Source: an uncultured Ruminococcus sp.
GTDB lineage: Bacteria > Bacillota > Clostridia > Oscillospirales > CAG-382
Assembly: GCA_902783535.1 (NCBI GenBank)
Contig: CACZRJ010000102.1
Location: 1-12,772 of the forward strand
Direction of reading: 5' to 3'
DNA: 12,772 nucleotides
Part shown: piece after piece, positions 6,950 to 12,772 of the stretch
How positions within the stretch are numbered: the first letter of the stretch is position 1
Layout of the letters: every line of letters starts with the position of its first letter
Program-made: the position numbers and the translations under genes
The notes under the pieces: generated by a model
Databases searched by the model: none
What the model saw: only the letters and a program-made list of their open reading frames with translations
What the model was told of the DNA's origin: nothing

Positions 6950-8192
6950 AGGGGTCCGCATCCATACCGTCACGACGGACAGATTCAAGTCGGCGTTCCT
7001 GTCGGTCAATTTCTTCCTCCCGCTGACGCTGAAGGACTATCCGGTCAATTCCCTGCTCTGCGACGTCCTGACCAGAGGAACGGAAAAGCATCCGACGCTC
7101 CGCGAACTGAACCGTGCGACGGACGAACTGTATTCGCTCAGCCTGAATGCCTATTCGAAACATATCGGGGAGACGCAGGTCGTCTCCTTTGAACTGTCCT
7201 GCATCGAAGACGACTTCACGATCGGAAAGATGCCCATCCTGCGCGACTCCGTTTCCCTTCTGAAAGAGGTCCTGTTCTCCCCGCTGAAAGAGGAAGGATC
7301 GTTCGTAAAGTCCTATGTCAGGCAGGAAAAGAAAAACATGACGGACGCGATCCTCGCGCGCATCAACAACAAGGACAGATACGCTTTCTACAGATGTCTC
7401 GAGCACATGTGCGCCGACGAGGCGTATTCCGTTCCCGCGCGCGTCCTGCCCGCTTCCGTCGCCCGGATCACCGGCAGGCAGCTGACTGCCGCCCACCGCC
7501 GTCTCCTGCAGGAAGCGCCCGTCGAGATCTTCTACACCGGAAGGAAGTCCGCGGAAGAAATCACGGACATGTTTTCCGACATGCCGCTCCCCGAGCGGCG
7601 CAGTTTCGCCATCGGATCGCCCGAACCCGTTCACCCCGAAACCTTCCGCGTGATCCGCGAGACGTCCGGCATCGAGCAGTGCAAGCTCGTGATCGGATTC
7701 CGGACCGAACGTATCAAAACGCCCCTGGAACGCGCCTCGCTTTCTCTGTTCCACGAGATCTTCAGCACGTCCCCGGTCAGCCGTCTCTTCGTGAACGTCC
7801 GGGAAAAGCAGTCCCTGTGCTATTACTGCGCGGGCACGCCGGACCCCTACAAAGGCGTTTACTTTGTTTCCTCCGGAACGAAAAACAGCAATTATCAGAG
7901 GGTCTGCGATTCCGTCATGAACCAGCTGGAGGCCATCCGGAAAAGCGGGGTCACGGAAGAGGAACTGACGCTCGGAAAGAAATCCATCTGGCACGGTATC
8001 CGGGAAAGCGCGGACAGCGCCTATTCGATCAGCGTTTCCTGCCTCCATTCGGTTCTCCGCAACCAGATCCCCGGGATCGGCAGAAGGATCGATCTGATCG
8101 GTTCCGTGAAGGCGGAAGACGTCGTCGAAACGGCCAGAAGCCTGGAGCCCGACACCTTTTACGTGCTGGAAGGAGGGATGGCGAATGAATGA
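6903..8192 (+). CDS. ymfF: M16 peptidase-family protein, non-catalytic partner (YmfF-like)
   Basis: A 429-residue protein with the two-lobed insulinase/M16 fold pattern. It lacks the HxxEH zinc motif in the N-terminal lobe, where the sequence around LLCDVLTRGTEKHPTLRELNRATDELY aligns with the active partner's metal-binding region. The C-terminal lobe includes FRVIRETSGIEQCKLVIGFRT and VREKQSLCYYCAG, typical of M16. By family precedent it should pair with the catalytic protein encoded next, as M16B heterodimers do. In B. subtilis the equivalent genes ymfF/ymfH lie beside ymfI, which is needed for EF-P 5-aminopentanol modification; some databases list the pair as EF-P modification-associated YfmF/YfmH. 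The ATG at 6903 has AGGAAAGG just upstream. The frame stays open before it, but that part is antiregister to nagA and not family-like. It overlaps nagA by 47 nt and the next gene by 8 nt. Confidence 0.82.
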   Translation: MNQKQDFQYQKTELRKGVRIHTVTTDRFKSAFLSVNFFLPLTLKDYPVNSLLCDVLTRGTEKHPTLRELNRATDELYSLSLNAYSKHIGETQVVSFELSCIEDDFTIGKMPILRDSVSLLKEVLFSPLKEEGSFVKSYVRQEKKNMTDAILARINNKDRYAFYRCLEHMCADEAYSVPARVLPASVARITGRQLTAAHRRLLQEAPVEIFYTGRKSAEEITDMFSDMPLPERRSFAIGSPEPVHPETFRVIRETSGIEQCKLVIGFRTERIKTPLERASLSLFHEIFSTSPVSRLFVNVREKQSLCYYCAGTPDPYKGVYFVSSGTKNSNYQRVCDSVMNQLEAIRKSGVTEEELTLGKKSIWHGIRESADSAYSISVSCLHSVLRNQIPGIGRRIDLIGSVKAEDVVETARSLEPDTFYVLEGGMANE

Positions 8193-9489
8193 CGAAAAGA
8201 CCGTCCGCATCGACTCCATCGGCGAAGAGTACACCGTCCGAACGCACAGAAGCGGTCTGACCGTCTTCACGATCCCGAAAAAACGCTCGGAGATCTACGC
8301 CGTACTTACGGTCAGGTTCGGCGCGGACGACTGCCGCTTCCGCCCGGAAAAGGGAAAGCCTGTCATAGAGCTGCCGGACGGCGTCGCCCATTTTCTGGAG
8401 CACAAGATGTTCGAAGAGGAGGACGGGACGGACAGTTTCGCCCTTTACGCGCAGACGGGCGCGTTCGCCAACGCGTTCACGACGCGCGACTGCACCAGCT
8501 ATCTGTTCTCCTGCACCGAAGGGTTCGAAGAGAATCTGCGGATCCTGCTCCGCTCCGTCACGCACCCGTATTTCACGGAACAGACGATCGCAAAAGAGCA
8601 GGGCATCATCGGCGAGGAGATCGACATGCACAAGACGCCGAGCGAGACCGTTCACAACAACCTGATGAAATGTCTCTATCACGTCCATCCGGTCCGGAAC
8701 GACATCTGCGGTTCCAGAGAATCCATCGCGAAGATCACGCCGGAACTCCTTTACGCCTGCACCGACACCTTTTACGTTCCTTCCAACATGTCCCTGATCA
8801 TCGCCGGAAATATTGACCCGGCGTCCGTCATGCGCGTTTGCGACGAGGTCCTTCCGGAAGAAAAGGTCCCGATGAAGGCCGTGCGCGAACCGCTTCCGGA
8901 GCCGGAGTCCGTCGCCTGCCCTTCGATCGAGGAACTTTCGGAGATCTCGCAGCCGATGATCCTGATCGGATTCAAGGCGCCCGTACGGAACGATCCGGAG
9001 GAGGATATGCGCGTCACGGCCGCGAACATGGTGAACATGGAACTCCTTTTCGGCCGCTCGGGGCTGTTCTTCAACCGGCTGTACGAGGAGGGGATCATCA
9101 ACGACGGGTTCGACGCCGACTATACGTCGGGATTCGGATACGCGCACACGGCGGTCTATTCCGTCTGCGACGATCCGGAGATCCTTCTGGAAGAAGTCAT
9201 GAAAGAGATCGACGTCCGGCGGAAGGAATACTTCCCGGAAGAGGATTTCGAGATCGCGAAGCGCGTGATCTACGCGAACGGCATCATCCCGCTGGACTCC
9301 GTCGAGGAATCGGCGCTCACCTGCTCCGATTTCTGGGTCCACGGCCAGGATTATCTGCGCTGGCATGAAGCCGTTTCCGGTTTGAGATACGAGGACGCGA
9401 AACGCGTCCTGAACGAGACGCTCCGAAAGGAGAATTTCGCCGTCAGCCGTCTGTACCCCTGCAGCATCCCGTTTCGTAGGCGTCATTGA
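8185..9489 (+). CDS. ymfH: M16 family zinc metallopeptidase (YmfH-like)
   Basis: A 434-residue catalytic M16 peptidase. The inverted zinc motif HFLEH is at residues 69-73 (His69, Glu72 base, His73), and the third ligand is probably Glu145 in EQGIIGEEIDMHK. FANAFTTRDCTSYLFSC and the FYVPSNMSLIIAGNID segment are typical of the YmfH group. The C-terminal lobe contains FFNRLYEEGIINDGFDADY. The start at 8185 follows a strong AAGGAGG (about 8170-8176) and overlaps the YmfF-like stop by 8 nt, consistent with equal co-production of the two subunits. The protein has no signal peptide, so it is expected in the cytoplasm. The in vivo substrate is unknown; an EF-P modification link is inferred from the B. 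subtilis neighbourhood only. It is the last gene before the terminator. Confidence 0.87.
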   Translation: MNDEKTVRIDSIGEEYTVRTHRSGLTVFTIPKKRSEIYAVLTVRFGADDCRFRPEKGKPVIELPDGVAHFLEHKMFEEEDGTDSFALYAQTGAFANAFTTRDCTSYLFSCTEGFEENLRILLRSVTHPYFTEQTIAKEQGIIGEEIDMHKTPSETVHNNLMKCLYHVHPVRNDICGSRESIAKITPELLYACTDTFYVPSNMSLIIAGNIDPASVMRVCDEVLPEEKVPMKAVREPLPEPESVACPSIEELSEISQPMILIGFKAPVRNDPEEDMRVTAANMVNMELLFGRSGLFFNRLYEEGIINDGFDADYTSGFGYAHTAVYSVCDDPEILLEEVMKEIDVRRKEYFPEEDFEIAKRVIYANGIIPLDSVEESALTCSDFWVHGQDYLRWHEAVSGLRYEDAKRVLNETLRKENFAVSRLYPCSIPFRRRH

Positions 9490-9522
9490 TTTTCAGCCGT
9501 TCAAATTTGCATTGCAAACGAT

Positions 9523-9560
9523 CGCGGCGGAGCATTTCTGCTCCGCCGCGGCGTTTTTTT
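9523..9560 (+). terminator. Rho-independent terminator of the left gene block
   Basis: A perfect 12-bp inverted repeat (CGCGGCGGAGCA at 9523-9534 with TGCTCCGCCGCG at 9539-9550) with a TTTC loop is followed by GCG and seven Ts (9554-9560). It starts 33 nt after the M16 peptidase stop, the right place to end the + strand operon. On the - strand the same stem lacks a good U tract (ATCGTTTGC follows), so it is unlikely to terminate the converging - strand unit efficiently. Confidence 0.93.
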
Positions 9561-9577
9561 GTTTGGAATGATCGGAC

Positions 9578-11317
9578 TCAGACTTCGACCCAGACGCCCG
9601 GGGTCTTCAGCGCCTTGTTGCCGGCTTCGATCGCGGCCATGATAGCGATCGTCTCCTTGTGGTCGGCATAGACTTTTCCGGTGCGGAAGAAGTCGAGCAT
9701 GCACTTGATGAAATTCTGGAAATAGTTGGACATCTGGGGGACTTTGACGGATTTGCCGTCTGCATAGGTCGCGGTGAATTCGAAATCGATGCCGCCGGTC
9801 CAGCCGTACAGCGTCATGATGGCACGGCGTCCGCCTTCGAATTCCAGAATGAGCGCGTCGGCTTCTCCGCTTCCGACGGACATGATGCGTCGGATGTCGC
9901 TGCCCATCATGATCACGATCGGCTCCAGCTGATGGATCGCGTAGGTTTCCAGATGTCCGGGTCCGCGGGAGTTGACAAAGACGATGTCGTCCTTCTTCAG
10001 GCCGTTCAGCTCATCCGCGAAACGGAGCGCGGAGGAGGAGAAGAACGGCGTGTTGTTGTCCTCGCCCAGTTTGACGATGTCTTCCGCGACCTTTTTGGAC
10101 AGCGCGAACGTCTTGTCGACGTATGTCCGCTTGCCGCTTCTGAGCGGGAGCTGGCAGAGATCCCAGTGTCTTTCGGGATTGTCCGGGCTCATGACGATCA
10201 GGACGTCTGATTTCTCGACGATCTCCTCGATCGTATTGCAGCGCTGCACGCCGTGCTGCTTGCACCATTCGTCCGTGGTCAGACCGTTCGGTTTGTCCAT
10301 TTCGGCGAACGCGTAGGCGACGACGAATTCGTTGTCCGGATCAGCTTCCTTGATGAACTGGGGATAGTTGTTCGCATGCCACTCGTCGAGGAAATAGTCG
10401 ATAAAGCCGATTTTCTTCATTTTCTTTTCTCCCTGTTTATCGTTGATTTGTTCTTTCAGGAAATTGACCGCTTTCTGGATGTCCGCATAGGGATCCTCAC
10501 CGCATTCGCGCTCCACGGTCAGGAATCCGTGATAGCCGATGTCTTCCAGCGCCTTCAGATATTCCGGGAACGGAACGTTGCCCTCTCCGAGCGGAACTTC
10601 CAGGAAGTAGTCGGAAAGCCGCAGATCCTCGATGCCGCCTTCGGCGAAGAATGTATAGACCTTGCGCGGATCGAAAATGAACCCCTTGCCGTCTTTCGCA
10701 TGCGTGTGGACGATGTAGTCCTTCAGCGTGTACACGGCCGCCACGGGGTCGACGCCCGCGCACATGACCAGGTTCGCAGGGTCGAGGTTGACGCCGAAGC
10801 CCTTGCTTCCGACGTCGTCCAGAAGTTCCTTCAGACGTTCCGCGGGCTCCGGTCCGGTCTCGATCGCGAACGTCACGCCGCGTGCGGCAGCGTATTCGCC
10901 GATCTCGCGGCAGGCATGAAGCATGTTGCCGTACGCGGGATGCGTCTTGTCGGCTTTTTTCGGGTCTTCCGGATGCTCCGGAACAACGCCGATGTGCGTC
11001 GTCACGACTTTCGTGCCGAGACGGACGGCCAGGTCCGCCATCGCTTTGGACGCCGGGATCTTCCACGCGTTTTCATCCTCGCGCTCGAATCCGTGTCCTC
11101 CGAGGTCTCCGCAGAGCGCGGAGATGCAGAGTCCGTTCTCACGCAGGAGTTCTTTGGTCCTTTCGACCTTCGCGTCGTCGAACGTGTCGTATTTCGTCTC
11201 GCCGCCGACGACATAGAGCTGAATGCCCTGCGCTCCGACTTCTTTTGCCTTCCTGACGCCCTCTTCGAACGGGACGCGGAAAGAGTCCGTCATGACTCCG
11301 ATTTGAAATCTCGCCAT
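9578..11317 (-). CDS. Sugar-phosphate isomerase/epimerase (TIM barrel) joined in frame to a Gfo/Idh-type oxidoreductase
   Basis: One 579-residue open frame with two domains. Residues 1 to about 290 are an AP-endonuclease-2-type TIM barrel (xylose isomerase-like). Candidate metal ligands are Glu153 (IETG), Asp179 (NLDP), His206 (HTHAKDG) and Glu269 (VERE). Residues 300-579 resemble a short Gfo/Idh/MocA-type oxidoreductase: an N-terminal Rossmann-like region that lacks a clean GxGxxG, a YVDKTFA segment with Lys402 at the place of the usual EKP lysine, then FFSSSALRFADEL. Such genes commonly sit side by side in sugar or inositol catabolism. Here no stop separates them, yet GGGAG and an ATG occur at the joint (Met300), so the second domain may also be made alone. 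The upstream start is supported by GGAGG about 10 nt before the ATG. It is either a true fusion or two genes joined by a lost stop or indel. The substrate is unknown. Confidence 0.8.
   Translation of the reverse strand: MARFQIGVMTDSFRVPFEEGVRKAKEVGAQGIQLYVVGGETKYDTFDDAKVERTKELLRENGLCISALCGDLGGHGFEREDENAWKIPASKAMADLAVRLGTKVVTTHIGVVPEHPEDPKKADKTHPAYGNMLHACREIGEYAAARGVTFAIETGPEPAERLKELLDDVGSKGFGVNLDPANLVMCAGVDPVAAVYTLKDYIVHTHAKDGKGFIFDPRKVYTFFAEGGIEDLRLSDYFLEVPLGEGNVPFPEYLKALEDIGYHGFLTVERECGEDPYADIQKAVNFLKEQINDKQGEKKMKKIGFIDYFLDEWHANNYPQFIKEADPDNEFVVAYAFAEMDKPNGLTTDEWCKQHGVQRCNTIEEIVEKSDVLIVMSPDNPERHWDLCQLPLRSGKRTYVDKTFALSKKVAEDIVKLGEDNNTPFFSSSALRFADELNGLKKDDIVFVNSRGPGHLETYAIHQLEPIVIMMGSDIRRIMSVGSGEADALILEFEGGRRAIMTLYGWTGGIDFEFTATYADGKSVKVPQMSNYFQNFIKCMLDFFRTGKVYADHKETIAIMAAIEAGNKALKTPGVWVEV
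10418..10433 (-). promoter_or_regulatory. Internal ribosome binding site and ATG at the domain joint
   Basis: On the - strand GGGAG (10433-10429) lies 8 nt before an ATG (10420-10418) that is in frame with the long open frame. The protein from this ATG begins MKKIGFID, a natural start for the oxidoreductase family, and would be 280 residues (9578-10420). In the two other frames, stops lie right at the joint: a TAA at 10439-10437 and a TGA overlapping the ATG at 10419-10417. This is the layout expected of two separate adjacent genes. Confidence 0.65.
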
Positions 11318-11350
11318 ATCTGAATTACCTCCAGTATCTTTTTTCGATTG

Positions 11351-11827
11351 TCAGCGCGCGAACCATGTGCTGAAAAGTCCGGGCGCGAAATAGAAGATGG
11401 CCAGGATGATCGCCCCCGCGGCAAGAACGCCGAGCGCGATCGGCGGGAAGGCGTGCTTCACGTCCTCGCGCAGCGTGATCGCGACGAGCGAACCGGTCCA
11501 GGCCCCGGTTCCGGGCAAAGGGATCGCGACGAAGAGGAACAGGCCCCAGAAGAGTCCGTGCTTCATCGCGGATGTCTTTTTCTCTCCCCTTTTGATGATC
11601 CAGCGGAACGGCTTTCCGAGCCGCGGATATTTCGCGAGCCATTCCAGGACTTTCCCGCCCCAGAGAATGGCGACGGGGACAAAAACAAGATTCCCGACAA
11701 CGGAAACAAGAACGACGGGCCAGATCGGCAGATTGAATCCGTAATAACCGATCGGGATCGCGCCGCGCAGTTCGATGACGGGAACCATGCTGATTAAAAA
11801 TGTCAGGACGTAATGCCAGAAAACCAC
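11351..11827 (-). CDS. Small multidrug export-type membrane protein (COG2426)
   Basis: A small hydrophobic protein of about 158 residues (168 if the upstream ATG is used). It matches the COG2426 'small multi-drug export' family through PVIELRGAIPIG near the N-terminus and the PLPGTGAWTGSLVA segment in the second half. Four to five hydrophobic segments are visible, with a basic loop (FRWIIKRGEKK) between halves. The family name is historical and transport activity is poorly established. I chose the GTG at 11827 because GAGG sits 8 nt before it and because the predicted promoter would start the transcript at about 11860, leaving almost no leader for the ATG at 11857. The protein from GTG begins directly with the first membrane segment. 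The TIM-barrel/oxidoreductase frame follows 33 nt downstream of the stop and is probably cotranscribed. Confidence 0.85.
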   Translation of the reverse strand: MVFWHYVLTFLISMVPVIELRGAIPIGYYGFNLPIWPVVLVSVVGNLVFVPVAILWGGKVLEWLAKYPRLGKPFRWIIKRGEKKTSAMKHGLFWGLFLFVAIPLPGTGAWTGSLVAITLREDVKHAFPPIALGVLAAGAIILAIFYFAPGLFSTWFAR

Positions 11828-11866
11828 TTGATCTTCCTCGCTTGTCTCAGGTTTCATCCTTTATAG

Positions 11867-11895
11867 ATTATAATCGACCGCGGACGAAATAGCAA
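11867..11895 (-). promoter_or_regulatory. Sigma-A-type promoter for the - strand unit
   Basis: On the - strand TTGCTA (11895-11890) and a perfect TATAAT (11872-11867) are separated by exactly 17 nt. A-rich runs lie just upstream of the -35 (complement of the T tracts at about 11907-11920), resembling an UP element. Transcription would start near 11860, only a few bases before the ATG at 11857. It is the only clear promoter seen for the COG2426 gene and the downstream TIM-barrel/oxidoreductase gene. Confidence 0.65.
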
Positions 11896-11924
11896 TAGCT
11901 GAAACGCTTTTTTTCTTTTTCTGC

Positions 11925-11953
11925 TTGTTTTTTCACTGCACTGACGGTATAAT
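11925..11953 (+). promoter_or_regulatory. Sigma-A-type promoter for maf
   Basis: TTGTTT (11925-11930) and a perfect TATAAT (11948-11953) are 17 nt apart on the + strand, 31 nt before the maf ATG. The expected transcript start is near 11960, which leaves a short leader containing AAGGAGG (11971-11977). The -35 box matches the consensus only in its first three bases. The rest of the 126-nt gap to the divergent gene is T-rich and shows no further site that I can name. Confidence 0.55.
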
Positions 11954-11983
11954 GGATAAAACCAGAACGAAAGGAGGCCGCTC

Positions 11984-12562
11984 ATGCAGCCGATTCTTCT
12001 CGCGTCCGGTTCCCCGCGCCGCAGAGAGCTGCTGACGCAGGCCGGCATTCCATTCACAGTCGTCCCCTCTTCCGCAGAGGAGCTCCGCCCGGAGGAAGAG
12101 GCGCATATGCATCCCGAAGAAGTCGTTCTGGAGAACGCACGCAGAAAGGCGCTCGCTGTTTCCGGATCCCGTCCGGGCGAGATCGTTCTCGGCGCGGACA
12201 CAGTCGTTCATTTCCGCGGCCGGATCATGGGCAAGCCGGTCTCCAGAGATGACGCAAAAGAAATGCTTACCGTTCTGTCGGGACAGACGCATCAGGTCGT
12301 CACCGGCATCTGCATCACGGACGGGAAGAAGACATTGTCCGAATCCGTCCGTACGGACGTCGTCTTCCGCGCGCTTTCGCCCGAGCAGATCGACAGATAT
12401 CTCGACACGGGAGAATACGCGGACAAAGCCGGCGCGTACGGCATCCAGGGCAGAGGGTGCATTCTCGTCGAAAAGCTGACCGGAGACTATTTCAACGTGG
12501 TCGGACTGCCCGTCTGCCGCGTATATGAAATGCTCGAACGCTTCACGGAGGAATCGCGATGA
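11984..12562 (+). CDS. maf: Maf family nucleoside triphosphate pyrophosphatase (dTTP/UTP type)
   Basis: A 192-residue cytosolic enzyme of the Maf/HAM1-like fold, full length. Maf proteins hydrolyse non-canonical or excess nucleotides (dTTP, UTP and modified forms) to monophosphates, and were named for septum inhibition when overproduced. Motifs: ASGSPRRREL at 7-16 (Ser/Arg phosphate-binding loop), Lys55 in ENARRKA, VLGADTVV with Asp71, GKPVSRDDA at 83-91, LSGQTHQVVTG at 98-108, and DKAGAYGIQGRG at 147-158. The last ends with the glutamine typical of the YhdE-like dTTP/UTP group. The ATG at 11984 follows AAGGAGG by 6 nt. The stop overlaps the next gene's ATG by 4 nt. The gene has its own promoter, divergent from the COG2426 gene. 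Function is secure; exact substrate preference is inferred from the motif class. Confidence 0.95.
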   Translation: MQPILLASGSPRRRELLTQAGIPFTVVPSSAEELRPEEEAHMHPEEVVLENARRKALAVSGSRPGEIVLGADTVVHFRGRIMGKPVSRDDAKEMLTVLSGQTHQVVTGICITDGKKTLSESVRTDVVFRALSPEQIDRYLDTGEYADKAGAYGIQGRGCILVEKLTGDYFNVVGLPVCRVYEMLERFTEESR

Positions 12563-12772
12563 CCAGACACCCCTTTTTGATCCTCTGGACGGTTTTGATG
12601 GCCGCCGTTCTGATTTTCGGCGTTGCCTGCGACACGCCGGCGTCTCCGTCCGAGTCAAGCCTGTCTTTCTCCGAATCAAGCGGCCGCGCGTCCTCCGATG
12701 CCTCTTCCGGATCTTCCTGGGCGGTCATTTCGTTGCCGTCCTGGTCCGAACCTGATCCTTCCGGTTCCGAAG
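12559..12772 (+). CDS. Putative serine-rich lipoprotein or secreted protein, 3' end cut by window
   Basis: An open frame from the ATG at 12559 runs off the window after 71 complete codons, so the C-terminus is unseen. It starts MTRHPFLILWTVLMAAVLIF: a short basic N-terminus and a hydrophobic helix, followed by GVAC at residues 21-24. That could be a lipobox with Cys24 as the lipidated residue, though glycine at -3 is not ideal. The remainder is a Ser/Pro/Glu-rich linker, common between a lipid anchor and an extracellular domain in Gram-positive bacteria. GGAGGA sits 6 nt before the ATG and the start overlaps the maf stop (ATGA), so the two are probably coexpressed. The mature domain is not visible and no function can be assigned. 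Confidence 0.75.
   Translation, partial: MTRHPFLILWTVLMAAVLIFGVACDTPASPSESSLSFSESSGRASSDASSGSSWAVISLPSWSEPDPSGSE

Noticed and set aside
4366..9486. A run of antisense open frames (about 360-490 codons each) opposite ispD to the second M16 gene
   Set aside because: Same cause as above: each mirrors a solid + strand gene, shows no recognisable domain and has an arginine-rich shadow composition.
9490..9522. Small inverted repeat TTTGCA/TGCAAA as a terminator for the - strand unit
   Set aside because: The arms are only 6 bp with a one-base loop and there is no U tract on the - strand; too weak to call.
10253..11323. + strand open frame of 356 codons opposite the TIM-barrel domain
   Set aside because: Shadow of the - strand gene, whose domain motifs and ribosome binding site are clear; no motif in the + strand product.
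11907..11935. T-rich runs in the divergent intergenic region as an intrinsic terminator
   Set aside because: No GC-rich stem precedes them on the + strand. They are better explained as A-tract upstream elements of the - strand promoter.
1..12772. Mobile element, phage, CRISPR, tRNA or rRNA content
   Set aside because: I saw no transposase or integrase motif, no direct repeat array and no tRNA-like cloverleaf or rRNA sequence on either strand.

Overview
The window is a gene-dense bacterial chromosome segment that reads as high-GC by eye. It is most likely from a Bacillota (Clostridia-like) bacterium. The reasons are strong AGGAGG-type ribosome binding sites, mltG next to a U32-family gene as in Bacillus subtilis (yrrL ... 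yrrO), a paired ymfF/ymfH-type M16 peptidase locus, a COG2426 membrane protein, and MEP-pathway isoprenoid genes. I see no rRNA, tRNA, CRISPR array, insertion sequence or phage gene. No stretch over 300 bases lacks a gene.

Left block (20-9489, all + strand): a DJ-1/PfpI protein, a CPBP intramembrane protease, mltG, a U32 tRNA-hydroxylation-type protein, ispD, ispF, nagA, and two M16 peptidase-family proteins. From mltG onward each gene overlaps or nearly touches the next (ATGA overlaps, a 5-nt gap, a 47-nt overlap, an 8-nt overlap). This looks like one transcript, closed by a strong intrinsic terminator at 9523-9560. It combines cell-envelope work (glycan strand release by MltG, isoprenoid precursors for the undecaprenyl lipid carrier, amino-sugar recycling by NagA) with translation fidelity (tRNA wobble hydroxylation, and a YmfF/YmfH pair associated with EF-P modification in Bacillus).

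Right block: a - strand unit (11857-9578) carries a small COG2426 membrane protein followed by a 579-residue open frame. That frame joins a sugar-phosphate isomerase/epimerase-type TIM barrel to a Gfo/Idh-type oxidoreductase, with an intact ribosome binding site and start codon buried at the junction. Divergent from it, a + strand pair begins with maf (nucleotide pyrophosphatase) and continues into a putative lipoprotein cut by the window edge. The intergenic region at 11858-11983 holds back-to-back promoters.

Most of the content is ordinary housekeeping. The points worth a second look are the in-frame TIM-barrel/oxidoreductase joint, a hairpin that would hide the mltG ribosome binding site, the long nagA/M16 overlap, and the likely downstream GTG start of the COG2426 gene. 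I did not find convincing evidence of a wholly new system.
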